NCBI GenBank assembly: GCA_016708125.1
Contig: JADJGF010000001.1
Coordinates: 4,176,001 to 4,240,000, forward strand
Reading direction: 5' to 3'
Origin: Ignavibacteriota bacterium
GTDB taxonomy: Bacteria > Bacteroidota > Ignavibacteria > Ignavibacteriales > Melioribacteraceae
Length of the DNA: 64,000 bases
Part shown: positions 35,429 through 44,705 of the stretch, in pieces
How the letters are laid out: each line of letters starts with the position of its first letter
How positions within the stretch are numbered: the stretch's first letter is position 1
The notes under the pieces: generated by a model
The model's input: only the letters and a program-made list of their open reading frames with translations
Told to the model about the DNA's origin: nothing
Databases searched by the model: none
Program-made: the position numbers and the translations under genes

Positions 35429-36112
35429 TTATAAATATGTAGATTTAAACTTATCAAATTGAAATATTCTTAATTTAGATCCTTCTAATTCAATCAAACC
35501 TTTTTTTGCAAATGAGTGCAAAGTTCTGGAAATTGTTTCTCTCGATGTTCCAGCCATATTTGCCAAATCTTGCTGCAACGGAAGTTTATCTATTTCAACT
35601 GCGCCTTGTCTTATTCTTCCATGATCATTAGCTAACTGAACAATTACAGTTGCCACTTTCCCTTCAGCATCTTTCAAGGAAAGCGATTTTATCTGCATAT
35701 CAGCAGTTCTTAATCTTTTTGAAAGTTCCTGCATTAATGCAATTGATATTTCCGGATGTTCCTTTAAAAATTCCAAGAATTGATTTCGCTGTATTATAAA
35801 TAATTCAGAATCTTCTATAGCCGTAACTGTTGCAGATCTTGATAATCCATCCAGCAATGCCATTTCGCCAAATATATCAGCTTCAGAAAGAATATTTAAA
35901 ATTACTTCCCTTCCATCATTACTAGTTCTTGTTACTTTTACTTTTCCAGTAATAATTATAAAAAGTGCACCGCTATCATCTTCTTCCATTAAAATAATTG
36001 TTTCTTTTTTAAAGGCTTTTCTTACTCCAACTTGCAATATTTGTTCAATTGTTTCATCCGGTAAATCTGAAAAAATTGGTACATAATATAAAAAGTCAGA
36101 TGATGATTTCAT
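35429..36112 (-). CDS. Crp/Fnr family transcriptional regulator
   Basis: This 227-residue regulator has an N-terminal cyclic-nucleotide-binding-type domain (about 13-130) with FGEMALLDGLSRSATVTA. Its Glu83, Arg92 and Ser93 match the cAMP-contacting positions of CRP. It contains no cysteine, so it is not an iron-sulfur FNR. The C-terminal winged helix-turn-helix (about 175-215) has the recognition helix GTSRETISRTLHSF. Arg191-Glu192 and Ser195-Arg196 combine the base-reading residues of CRP and FNR, compatible with sites of NTGAT-N4-ATCAN form. Four such sites occur in the polysaccharide locus. A strong ribosome site (GGGAGGTTTAA) precedes the start. The link to those sites is inference. Confidence 0.9.
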   Translation of the reverse strand: MKSSSDFLYYVPIFSDLPDETIEQILQVGVRKAFKKETIILMEEDDSGALFIIITGKVKVTRTSNDGREVILNILSEADIFGEMALLDGLSRSATVTAIEDSELFIIQRNQFLEFLKEHPEISIALMQELSKRLRTADMQIKSLSLKDAEGKVATVIVQLANDHGRIRQGAVEIDKLPLQQDLANMAGTSRETISRTLHSFAKKGLIELEGSKLRIFQFDKFKSTYL

Positions 36113-36244
36113 TTAAACCTCCCGAGTAAGTCAAGAATAGACGTATTGCTAAACAAAAAAACAATTTTATTCTTTAATATATTATTTTATTTTGAAAATA
36201 TTTACAAAATTTTTCAAAACAAAAATAAGTTTTGCGAAGGAATT

Positions 36245-36781
36245 CTAGTAGGATTTACTTTTTTTTGTAATTCTATTTTGAATAATATTTTTAACAGGTT
36301 CTTTTATTTGATCGATATAAGTTTCAGAATTAATTTCTGGTAATTGCATTAATGATTTTTTGTCTACAAATTCAATTGTAGAATCAAAATTATGAAGAAC
36401 TAAACCCTGCCCAAATCTTTCAATCTTTTTAAAATTTATTGGAATAATTTTTCTTCCACGTTTATTTAATAATCCGAATTTATTACCTTTTTTAATTTTT
36501 GTTATACCAAACATTCCGTAAAATGGAAATAAAGAATCATATTTTTCAGACGATATTTCTTCTCCGAGATTATTATAAATTTTCCAAAAAAATCCTTCAC
36601 GTGCTGCTATTAATCTTAAACCGAACGAAATCGTAAATACTTCATTGAACTGCATAGGAAGAATTTCATTACCTTCAAAATCATTAATTCCCCAAAGTTC
36701 ATTTTCTTTTAATCGAATTGTATTAGAAAGAACGCCAATATATTGGTATTTATTCTTCACATACATTTTTTTGGCAAGCAT
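36245..36781 (-). CDS. WG-repeat protein, small
   Basis: This 178-residue protein has several WG (KWG-type) beta repeats: LWGINDFEGNEILPMQFNEV at about 29-48, a second around FWKIYNNLGEEISSEKYDSL and a third at FGLLNKRGRKIIPINFKKI (about 102-120). There is no signal peptide. The C-terminus is basic (NRITKKSKSY). WG-repeat proteins are common in Bacteroidota relatives and are of unknown function. The gene lies between the Crp/Fnr regulator and cimA, about 130 and 210 bases away, and appears to be transcribed alone. Confidence 0.75.
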   Translation of the reverse strand: MLAKKMYVKNKYQYIGVLSNTIRLKENELWGINDFEGNEILPMQFNEVFTISFGLRLIAAREGFFWKIYNNLGEEISSEKYDSLFPFYGMFGITKIKKGNKFGLLNKRGRKIIPINFKKIERFGQGLVLHNFDSTIEFVDKKSLMQLPEINSETYIDQIKEPVKNIIQNRITKKSKSY

Positions 36782-36992
36782 AATATTCTCGAGTAATTGA
36801 AATTTCTAATATGAAAAATAAACTTTTTGATGAAAATAAGTGTGAGTTACAACACTGTATTTTATTGAATAATGTTAAGAAGAAATTTGAGATTCCTATA
36901 TTTTATAGAAATATTTTATATTAAAAATAATTCGTTAAATTAACGTAATTTTAATTAAATTTATTTAATCTTTAATTTTTATTTTTAAAATT

Positions 36993-38561
36993 TTATTTTA
37001 GGTTATTTGTTTTAAACAATTTATAATTCATTGCATCGGTTAAAGCCATTAAGCTTGCTTCAATTATGTTTTCCGAAAGACCAACTGTTGACCAATTAAT
37101 TACACCGTCACTTGATTCAATTAAAACTCGTACTTTTGCTTTAGTACCATTTTTGTCACCAAGAACTCTTACTTTATAATCAATAAGTTTCATCTGAGAA
37201 ATTTCTGGGAAAAATCTTAACAATGCTTTTCTTAGAGCACTATCCAATGCATTTACAGGTCCATTCCCATCTGCTGCAGTATGTTCAATTACGCCATTAA
37301 CTTCTACTTTCAAAACAGCTTCCGAATAATGAATATTATTTTGATCTTGCAAAACATTTACTTTTGAATATTTAACGCTAAAAAAAGGTTTATATTCCTT
37401 CAATTCACTTCTTAACAAAAGTTCAAAAGTTGCTTCAGCGCCATCAAATTGGTAACCGTCAAACTCCATCGATTTTAAGTAGTTAACAAAATTCTTGCTA
37501 AACTCCTTATCCTCAGGAAGATTAATTCCAAATTCTTTTGCTTTATAACGAATATTACTTTGTCCGGATAAATCCGATACTACTACTCGTTGTTTATTTC
37601 CAACTGCTTTTGGATCTAAATGTTCATACATTCTGCTGTCTTTTAAAACTGAACTTACATGAATTCCGCCTTTATGCGCAAACGCTGAAAGTCCAACGAA
37701 TGGCGCTCTTGTATTTGGTTCGATATTCATAATTTCAGAAATGAAATGCGAAATTGTAGTTGTTTTTGTAACATCTAACTTATCAGAAAATTGGTGTCCC
37801 ATTTTGTAAACAATATTTGGAATAATGCTTGATAAATTTGCGTTACCGCATCTTTCTCCAACTCCATTTATTGTTCCTTGAACATGAACTGCTCCGGCTT
37901 TTATAGCCATAAGTGAATTTGCAACTCCAAGATCACCATCATTATGTGCATGAATTCCTAAAGGTAATTTACACTTATTTTTAACGTCTTCCACAATATC
38001 AAATATTTCATTTGGTAACGTCCCGCCGTTCGTATCACATAATACTAAAATCGATGCTCCGCCTTGCTCCGCAGCTTTTAACATTTTTATTGCAAATTCT
38101 TGATCATCTTTGTAACCATCAAAAAAATGTTCTGCATCAAAAACTACTTGACGACCCTCCTTGACTAAAAACTCCACTGATTTATAAATTAACTCTTCAT
38201 TTTGCGAATCTATCAATCCTAAGCTTACTTCCGAATGAAATCTCCAAGTTTTTCCAAATATAGAAATGTATGGTGTCTCTGCTTTAAGTAAAAGCTGTAA
38301 ATTATTATCTTGATTTATCTTATCCGGATACCTTGCGGTTGACCCAAATGCACAAATTTTTGAATGTGTAAGATCAAGATTTTTTACAAGTCGAAAATAT
38401 TCCTCATCTTTTGGATTACTTCCGGGCCAACCACCTTCAATAATATCAACACCAAAAGCGTCTAATTTTTGAGTAATTAATAACTTATCTTGGAGTGAAA
38501 GATTTATTCCTTCGCCTTGAGTTCCGTCTCTTAAAGTTGTGTCAAATAGTTCAATTCTCAT
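36993..38561 (-). CDS. cimA: (R)-citramalate synthase
   Basis: This 522-residue enzyme condenses pyruvate and acetyl-CoA to citramalate, the entry to threonine-independent isoleucine synthesis. It starts IELFDTTLRDGTQGEGINLS (TIM-barrel metal/substrate loop) and contains GIHAHNDGDLGVANSLMAI, GERCGNANLSSI and HKGGIHVSSVLK. The C-terminal LeuA-dimer regulatory domain has DGNGPVNALDSALRKALLRFFPEI. The GINLSLQDKL start and the long HFFDGYKDDQEFAIKML segment fit the CimA (TIGR00977-like) group rather than LeuA; a separate LeuA is encoded at 40466-42046. It is the last gene of the nine-gene operon, 18 bases after leuD. Confidence 0.92.
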   Translation of the reverse strand: MRIELFDTTLRDGTQGEGINLSLQDKLLITQKLDAFGVDIIEGGWPGSNPKDEEYFRLVKNLDLTHSKICAFGSTARYPDKINQDNNLQLLLKAETPYISIFGKTWRFHSEVSLGLIDSQNEELIYKSVEFLVKEGRQVVFDAEHFFDGYKDDQEFAIKMLKAAEQGGASILVLCDTNGGTLPNEIFDIVEDVKNKCKLPLGIHAHNDGDLGVANSLMAIKAGAVHVQGTINGVGERCGNANLSSIIPNIVYKMGHQFSDKLDVTKTTTISHFISEIMNIEPNTRAPFVGLSAFAHKGGIHVSSVLKDSRMYEHLDPKAVGNKQRVVVSDLSGQSNIRYKAKEFGINLPEDKEFSKNFVNYLKSMEFDGYQFDGAEATFELLLRSELKEYKPFFSVKYSKVNVLQDQNNIHYSEAVLKVEVNGVIEHTAADGNGPVNALDSALRKALLRFFPEISQMKLIDYKVRVLGDKNGTKAKVRVLIESSDGVINWSTVGLSENIIEASLMALTDAMNYKLFKTNNLK

Positions 38562-38579
38562 AATTTTATCTTTTATTTA

Positions 38580-39137
38580 TTAAATCATGTTATTTTTTCT
38601 TGCATATTCAAAAATTCCGCCGGCTTCAACTATTGGTAAAACACTTCCAAGTTGTTTTAGATTAAACGAAGAATTTGTTGAAATGTTATTCAATTTATAA
38701 TTTTCTAAATCTAATTCTATTTCATCCCCCGTTGAAATCAGCTCATTTAATTTTTGATTTGATTCCAATGGGATTAAAAAACCGCCGTCAACAGAATTTC
38801 TATAAAATATTCTTGCGTAAGATTCAGCAATAATTGCTTTTACACCGGCTTTATTTAATGCGAAAGGAGCGTGCTCCCTTGATGATCCGCAGCCAAAATT
38901 TGAACCGCCAATTATTACATTATATTCTGATAAATAATTTTCTCCTTCAATAAATGGTTTTCCACCATTTGGTAATCCGGATTGATTTAATGGAACACCA
39001 GAAAGTGCAAATTGTCCATATTTCTTTGATTCATCTTCATCAGTTAAACTATAAACTAAATGTTCTGCGGGAATAATTTGGTCTGTATCAATATTATTTC
39101 CTAAAACAAATGCTTTACCTTTTATTATTTTTTCCAT
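38580..39137 (-). CDS. leuD: 3-isopropylmalate dehydratase small subunit
   Basis: This 185-residue swivel-domain subunit pairs with LeuC. It has IKGKAFVLGNNIDTDQIIPAEHL at the N-terminus and the GSNFGCGSSREHAPFALNKAGV substrate-loop motif. It is slightly longer than the archaeal-type LeuD (about 165) because of a DEDESKKYGQFALSGVPLNQSG segment near 33-54. In this operon the LeuCD complex is likely to serve both isopropylmalate and citramalate isomerisation. It is 21 bases after leuC. Confidence 0.95.
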   Translation of the reverse strand: MEKIIKGKAFVLGNNIDTDQIIPAEHLVYSLTDEDESKKYGQFALSGVPLNQSGLPNGGKPFIEGENYLSEYNVIIGGSNFGCGSSREHAPFALNKAGVKAIIAESYARIFYRNSVDGGFLIPLESNQKLNELISTGDEIELDLENYKLNNISTNSSFNLKQLGSVLPIVEAGGIFEYARKNNMI

Positions 39138-39158
39138 AAATCCCTATCAAATTTTATT

Positions 39159-40454
39159 TTATAAAAAATCTCTTGGATCAGTTATTACTCCATTTACTGC
39201 AGATGCCGCAACTGTTAACGGTGATGCTAAATAAACTGAAGACTTTTTACTTCCCATTCTTCCGGGAAAATTTCTGTTTGTTGTTGAAATTACAATATCC
39301 ATGTCAACGCTTCTTCCCACTGTGTCATCAGGTCCGCCAAGACAAGCTGCGCATGAACTTTGAGCAATAACGCAACCGGCATTGACAAAAATTTCTTTCA
39401 GTGAAATTCCATTATATGTTTCTATTTCCAAATCTTTTGCTATTTGAGTAGAAGCAGGCACAACGAAAGTCGGAACTTTAACTTTATTCCCAAATAAAAT
39501 TTTTGATGCAAATTTGAAATCAGAAAGTTTACCGCCGGTACAAGAACCAATATATGCTTTTGTCAATTTCGTACCTTCTACATTTCTTACTGTGTCTCTA
39601 TTATCAGGGCTGTGAGGTTTTGCAACTAATGGCTCCATTTTATTTACATCATAATTAAATTTGCTTACGTATTTTGCATCAACATCACTATTAAAAATTT
39701 CATATTCATACACACCTTTAGATTTCACATAATCTTCTGTAATTTGATCTGCGGCAATAATTCCATTCATTGCGCCAGCCTCAATTGCCATATTTGTGAG
39801 AGTCATTCTTTCATTCATATCAAAAGAAAAAACACCTTCACCATCAAATTCTAATGCGCGATATGTTCCACCATCGGTTGTAATATCCCCAAGAATTGCG
39901 AGAATCAAATCTTTTGCTGTTAGATATTCCGGTAGTAATCCGTTAAAAGTAAATTTCATTGTTTCGGGAATTTTTTCCCAAATTTTTCCAGTACCCAATA
40001 TGAATGCCGCATCAGTATTTCCAACTCCGGTAGAGAACATTCCAAAAGCTCCGGAAGTACATGAATGTGAATCAGTTCCGATTAAAACTTTTCCGGGAAC
40101 ATTGTATCCTTCTTCTGCTAATGCAACGTGGCAAACTCCTTTGTATCTCTCGGTTCCAACATCATAGTAATTATCAATTTGATATTCACATGCAAACTGG
40201 CGGAGAATTTCAACATTTCTGTTTGCATGTTTATTTGCCGTAAAAATGTAATGATCTGGAAAAATTACTAATTTATCTTTATCCCAAATTTTTGCTTTTG
40301 TACCAAACTGTTCTTTCCAAATTCCAATAGTTGGTGGTCCGCAAACATCATGCGTCATAAGTGTATCGACATTTAACCAAACACTTTCGCCGGGAGTAAC
40401 ATTTCTCAATCCGGCTGATTTAGCTAATATTTTTTCTGTAATTGTCATTCCCAT
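39159..40454 (-). CDS. leuC: 3-isopropylmalate dehydratase large subunit
   Basis: This 431-residue aconitase-family subunit carries the [4Fe-4S] cluster. Cysteine ligands are in GSCTGG (about 302-307) and in SSCAACLGGPDD (about 364-375). The N-terminal TLMTHDVCGPPTIGIW and the VLIGTDSHSCTSGAFGMFSTGVG histidine-bearing segment are typical of the short LeuC/HACN class. It lies 11 bases after leuA and precedes leuD. Confidence 0.96.
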   Translation of the reverse strand: MGMTITEKILAKSAGLRNVTPGESVWLNVDTLMTHDVCGPPTIGIWKEQFGTKAKIWDKDKLVIFPDHYIFTANKHANRNVEILRQFACEYQIDNYYDVGTERYKGVCHVALAEEGYNVPGKVLIGTDSHSCTSGAFGMFSTGVGNTDAAFILGTGKIWEKIPETMKFTFNGLLPEYLTAKDLILAILGDITTDGGTYRALEFDGEGVFSFDMNERMTLTNMAIEAGAMNGIIAADQITEDYVKSKGVYEYEIFNSDVDAKYVSKFNYDVNKMEPLVAKPHSPDNRDTVRNVEGTKLTKAYIGSCTGGKLSDFKFASKILFGNKVKVPTFVVPASTQIAKDLEIETYNGISLKEIFVNAGCVIAQSSCAACLGGPDDTVGRSVDMDIVISTTNRNFPGRMGSKKSSVYLASPLTVAASAVNGVITDPRDFL

Positions 40455-40465
40455 ATTTTTATCCT

Positions 40466-42046
40466 TTACACAACTTTTGTCAATTCATTTTGTGAATTAA
40501 ATTTTTTATCCAATTGAATAGATGTATTTTTTTTATTAAGTGCGCTCAAATATGCTAATGCGCTTGCTTCAATAACGTCCGTTGAAATTCCTCTTCCGGT
40601 AAAAGATTTAGAGTTACTTCTAATTCTGACCAAAACTTCTCCCAAAGCTTGTCTTCCGGATGTAACCGATCTAACATTATATGATTCAACTTCGGGGTGA
40701 ATACTTAGCGCTCGTTCAATTGCGTTAAATACTGCGTCTATTGGTCCATCTCCTATTGCAGATTCTTGAATAATTTTTCCATCAACTTTAATTCGAATTA
40801 CAGCATTTGGAATTGAATTTGAACCCGAAGAAATTTGCAGATGATCCAAAGAATATAAATCATCTTTGTGAGAAATTGTATCACCCATTAAAATTCGCAA
40901 ATCTTCGTCAAAAACTTCTTTCTTTTTATCGGCAAGTTTTGTGAATTCATCATAAAGCTGAATTAATTGTTCTTCGCTTACTTCATAGCCAAGTTCATTT
41001 AATCTTGATTTTAATCCATGTCTTCCAGAATGCCTTCCTAAAATAATTTTGGTTTTGGGATATCCAACAATTTCCGGAGTCATAATTTCATAAGTTTCTC
41101 TGCTTTTCAACATACCGTCTTGATGAATTCCGGACTCGTGTGCAAATGCATTTTCGCCAACAATTGCTTTATTCCGCTGAACCAAAATTCCGGTAAATCC
41201 GGAAACCAATTTACTCGAATTATAAATTTCTCTTGTGTTTATATCTGTATCAAAATTTAATAAATCTCCGCGGACTTTTAACGCCATAACAATTTCTTCC
41301 AACGAAGCATTTCCAGCGCGCTCACCGATTCCATTTATTGTGCACTCAACTTGTCTTGCACCATTCTCTATTGAAGCAATTGAATTTGCAACTGCCAAAC
41401 CCAAATCATTATGGCAATGAACGCTTATAATCGCTTTATCAATATTTTTTACTCTTCTTTTTAATTCTTTGATTTTATTTCCAAATTCACTTGGGAAAGT
41501 ATAACCGGTTGTATCCGGAATATTTACGACATTTGCACCGGCTTCAATTGCTGCTTCAATTACTTCTGATAAATATCCGATATCTGTTCTTCCAGCATCT
41601 TCTGCTGAATATTCAACATCGCTGCATAAAGATTTTGCATACGCAACAGAATCAAAAGTCATTTTAAGAATTGTTTTACGTTTTTCCTCAAGAGAAATGC
41701 CATATTTTTCATGACCAAATTTTCCAAGAATGTGATAATCCGAAGTACTTGTAAAAGTATGAATGCGCTTATATTTAGCCGGCTGCAAAGCTTTAAAAGC
41801 TGCATCAATATCTTTTTCATTTGCTCTGGAAAGTCCGGCAATAATTTTTTCCACTTCCGAGGAAATTGCATGAACTGCATCAAATTGTGCCGGAGAAGAA
41901 ACCGGAAAACCTGCTTCAATAACATCAACATTTAGTTTTGCAAGTTGATGTGCAATTTCTAATTTTTCGTAAATATTTAATGATGCCCCGGGTGACTGTT
42001 CACCGTCTCTTAATGTCGTATCAAATATTATGATTTTCTCTTTCAT
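40466..42046 (-). CDS. leuA: 2-isopropylmalate synthase
   Basis: This 526-residue enzyme makes isopropylmalate from acetyl-CoA and 2-ketoisovalerate. IIFDTTLRDGEQSPGASLN gives the catalytic TIM-barrel entry; SVHCHNDLGLAVANSIASI and NAFAHESGIHQDGMLKSRETYEIM are the standard LeuA motifs. The C-terminal LeuA-dimer regulatory domain (about 395-510, GDGPIDAVFNAIERAL) would bind leucine for feedback inhibition. It follows leuB after 22 bases. Confidence 0.96.
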   Translation of the reverse strand: MKEKIIIFDTTLRDGEQSPGASLNIYEKLEIAHQLAKLNVDVIEAGFPVSSPAQFDAVHAISSEVEKIIAGLSRANEKDIDAAFKALQPAKYKRIHTFTSTSDYHILGKFGHEKYGISLEEKRKTILKMTFDSVAYAKSLCSDVEYSAEDAGRTDIGYLSEVIEAAIEAGANVVNIPDTTGYTFPSEFGNKIKELKRRVKNIDKAIISVHCHNDLGLAVANSIASIENGARQVECTINGIGERAGNASLEEIVMALKVRGDLLNFDTDINTREIYNSSKLVSGFTGILVQRNKAIVGENAFAHESGIHQDGMLKSRETYEIMTPEIVGYPKTKIILGRHSGRHGLKSRLNELGYEVSEEQLIQLYDEFTKLADKKKEVFDEDLRILMGDTISHKDDLYSLDHLQISSGSNSIPNAVIRIKVDGKIIQESAIGDGPIDAVFNAIERALSIHPEVESYNVRSVTSGRQALGEVLVRIRSNSKSFTGRGISTDVIEASALAYLSALNKKNTSIQLDKKFNSQNELTKVV

Positions 42047-42068
42047 AATTTCCTCAAATTAGAATTTT

Positions 42069-43166
42069 CTAAAGTAAAAACACACCTATCGCTTCTTCCG
42101 TAAAAACCTTTTCTATATTATTGATAATTAGAGATGTCATTTCCGTTGTTGAAACAACTTTACTTTCTGAAGTTGCAATATCAGCAGTTCTAAAACCTTC
42201 ATCTAAAGTTAGAGTTATTCCCTTCTCTATAATTTGCGCAGCTTTGGTCATTCCAAATGATAAATCAAACATCATTGCTGCGGATGAAATTGCTGCAATT
42301 GGATTTGCTTTATTTTGTCCGGCAATATCCGGCGCACTACCATGGACCGGTTCATACAAAGAATATTTATTTCCCAGACTTGCTGATGGTAACATTCCTA
42401 AACTTCCGGTTATCATTCCGGAAATATCACTTAAAATATCTCCAAAAATATTTCCAGTAAGAATTACATCAAATTGTTTTGGATTTCGTACAAGCTGCAT
42501 CGCCGCATTATCAACATACATGTGATTTAATTTTATATCCGGATAATCTTTATGAACTTTTTCAACAACATTTCTCCAAAATTGCGAAACCTCAAGAACA
42601 TTTGCTTTATCAACACTTGTTACAACTTTTTCTCTTTTTGCGGCAATCTCAAAAGCTTTTCTTGCAATTCGTTCAACTTCATGAGTTGAATAAATCATTG
42701 TGTTCCAGCCTTTGTTTTCATCCATACCGCGCGGCTGACCAAAATAAATTCCACCAGTTAATTCTCTTAAAACGATAAAATCAGTTCCTTCCAAAACATC
42801 TTTTTTAAGCGTAGAATTATCTAACATTGACGGATAAATTCTTGCCGGTCTAATATTTGCAAATAATTCTAATTTTTCCCTTAGCTTAAGCAATGCCGCT
42901 TCCGGTTTTAAGTGATGTGGAAGTTTTTCCCATTGCAAACCGCCAACTGCTCCAAGAAATACAGCATCGGAATTATAGCAACCATTAAGTGTTTCTTCAG
43001 TTAAGGGAGTTCCAAATTTATCATAACAATTTCCGCCAATTGCGTATTCATTAAATTCAATTTTTAAGTTGAATTTTTCTGCAATAAAACTTATAACTTT
43101 TACCGCAGCATTTGTAACTTCAATTCCAATACCGTCGCCGGGTAAAAGTGCAATTTTATAATTCAT
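42069..43166 (-). CDS. leuB: 3-isopropylmalate dehydrogenase
   Basis: This 365-residue beta-decarboxylating dehydrogenase oxidises 3-isopropylmalate with NAD. It begins YKIALLPGDGIGIEVTNAAVK and has LLKLREKLELFANIRPARI (substrate-contacting loop), ELTGGIYFGQPRG, and NIFGDILSDISGMITGSLGMLPSAS with the metal-binding aspartates. GSAPDIAGQNKANPIAAISSAAMM is the NAD-binding loop. It probably also serves citramalate-derived 3-methylmalate in the isoleucine branch. It is 10 bases after ilvC. Confidence 0.96.
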   Translation of the reverse strand: MNYKIALLPGDGIGIEVTNAAVKVISFIAEKFNLKIEFNEYAIGGNCYDKFGTPLTEETLNGCYNSDAVFLGAVGGLQWEKLPHHLKPEAALLKLREKLELFANIRPARIYPSMLDNSTLKKDVLEGTDFIVLRELTGGIYFGQPRGMDENKGWNTMIYSTHEVERIARKAFEIAAKREKVVTSVDKANVLEVSQFWRNVVEKVHKDYPDIKLNHMYVDNAAMQLVRNPKQFDVILTGNIFGDILSDISGMITGSLGMLPSASLGNKYSLYEPVHGSAPDIAGQNKANPIAAISSAAMMFDLSFGMTKAAQIIEKGITLTLDEGFRTADIATSESKVVSTTEMTSLIINNIEKVFTEEAIGVFLL

Positions 43167-43176
43167 AAATCCTCAA

Positions 43177-44178
43177 TTACTTTTTGTTCGATTTTAAAAG
43201 CCAAGACATCATATTTCTTAATTCGCCACCAACTTTTTCAATTTCATGTTCTTGATTTGATGTGCGGAGTTTTCCAAAATTTTCTGATCCATTTTTAATT
43301 TCGCTAATAAACTCATTTGCAAAACTTCCGTCTTGAACTTCTGTCAAAATTTTCTTCATTTCATTTTTTGTTTCTTGAGTAATTAATCTTGGACCTCTTG
43401 TCATTCCGCCGTATTCCGCAGTATCACTAACGGAAAAATTCATTCTTGAAAGTCCGCCTTCATAATATAGATCAACAATTAATTTCATTTCGTGCATGCA
43501 TTCAAAATAAGCTAATTCCGGTGGATATCCGGCTTCGACTAAAACTTCAAATCCAGCTTTAATTAATTCTGCAGAACCGCCGCACAACACAGCTTGTTCA
43601 CCAAATAAATCTGTTTCAGTTTCATTTTTAAAATTTGTTTCGATAACTCCGGCTTTAGTTCCGCCAATTCCTTTTGCCCAAGCCAATGCTAAATCAAGTG
43701 TGTTTCCGGTATAATCTTGATGAACTGCAATTAAACACGGAACTCCATTTCCTTGTTCAAAAGTTCTGCGAACTAAATGTCCCGGACTTTTTGGTGCAAT
43801 CATCATTACATTTACATTTGAAGGAGGAATTATTTGTTTATAATGAATATTAAATCCGTGACCAAATGCTATTGTATCCCCATCTTTAAGATTTGGAGAA
43901 ATTTCAGAATCGTAAACTGATTTCTGAGTTTGATCCGGTAAAAGAATCATAATTACGTTTGAATTTTTTACAGCTTCTGAAACCGTATAAACTTTCAATC
44001 CGGCTTCTTCCGCAACTTTCCAATTCTTGCTTGATTCTTTTAATCCAACACAAACATTCATTCCACTGTCTTTAAGATTTAGTGCATGTGCATGTCCTTG
44101 ACTTCCATATCCAAGTACGGCAATTTTTTTATCTTTTAAATTATCAAGTGAAGCGTCTTGATCATAATATACTTTCAT
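43177..44178 (-). CDS. ilvC: Ketol-acid reductoisomerase
   Basis: This 333-residue class I KARI performs the alkyl shift and NADPH/NADH-dependent reduction common to valine and isoleucine synthesis. It has KIAVLGYGSQGHAHALNLKDSG (dinucleotide site), GHGFNIHY, APKSPGHLVRRTFEQGNGVPCLIAVHQD and the acidic metal-binding segment TETDLFGEQAVLCGG. The GLKESSKNWKVAEE loop after the second strand determines cofactor preference. Its ATG shares one base with the ilvN stop, so the two are translationally coupled. Confidence 0.97.
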   Translation of the reverse strand: MKVYYDQDASLDNLKDKKIAVLGYGSQGHAHALNLKDSGMNVCVGLKESSKNWKVAEEAGLKVYTVSEAVKNSNVIMILLPDQTQKSVYDSEISPNLKDGDTIAFGHGFNIHYKQIIPPSNVNVMMIAPKSPGHLVRRTFEQGNGVPCLIAVHQDYTGNTLDLALAWAKGIGGTKAGVIETNFKNETETDLFGEQAVLCGGSAELIKAGFEVLVEAGYPPELAYFECMHEMKLIVDLYYEGGLSRMNFSVSDTAEYGGMTRGPRLITQETKNEMKKILTEVQDGSFANEFISEIKNGSENFGKLRTSNQEHEIEKVGGELRNMMSWLLKSNKK

Positions 44179-44702
44179 TATTTCTCCAATTTATTAATTT
44201 TATTTTTTTTCGTACTTGGTTGAATTTGTTCTCCTCTTTTTAGAGCAACTGTTCCGGATCTTGCCATTTCTTTAATTCCAAAAGGAAGAAAAACATTTAC
44301 TGCTGCTTCAATTTTTTCGGGAGGTCCGGTTATTTCAAGTGTGATTGATTTGTTATTTATATCAACAACTTTTCCTCTAAAAATATCAGCAAGATTTTTA
44401 ATTTCTTGAAGTGAATTATTTTCAAGATTTACTTTAACAAGCGCGAGTTCCCGAATTGTTTTGGGTTCGGTGCTTAAATCAACAACTTTGATTGTATCAA
44501 TCAACCGATTTAATTGCTTTACAACTTGATCAAGAATTTGATCATTTCCTTCTGTAACTATTGTCATTCTGGAAATTTCTTCAGTCTCAGTTTGACCAAT
44601 AGAAATTGAATGGATATTAAAACCTTTTCCACTAAACATAGTTGCTACTCTATCAAAAGCTCCAAAGGTATTTTCGACTAAAACAGAAATTGTTCTTTTC
44701 AT
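44178..44702 (-). CDS. ilvN: Acetolactate synthase small (regulatory) subunit
   Basis: This 174-residue subunit activates IlvB and confers valine feedback. The ACT domain reads RTISVLVENTFGAFDRVATMFSGKGFNIHSISIGQTE (1-40). The second domain has MVKVNL-like EIKNLADIFRGKVVDINNKS and ends ARSGTVALKRGEQ. The length fits the IlvH/IlvN long type. It lies 3 bases after ilvB and overlaps ilvC by one base. Confidence 0.95.
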   Translation of the reverse strand: MKRTISVLVENTFGAFDRVATMFSGKGFNIHSISIGQTETEEISRMTIVTEGNDQILDQVVKQLNRLIDTIKVVDLSTEPKTIRELALVKVNLENNSLQEIKNLADIFRGKVVDINNKSITLEITGPPEKIEAAVNVFLPFGIKEMARSGTVALKRGEQIQPSTKKNKINKLEK

Positions 44703-44705
44703 TTA

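Noticed and set aside
42121..42525. Plus-strand frame opposite leuB
   Set aside because: Antisense shadow of a clear enzyme gene; composition reflects the codon pattern of leuB.
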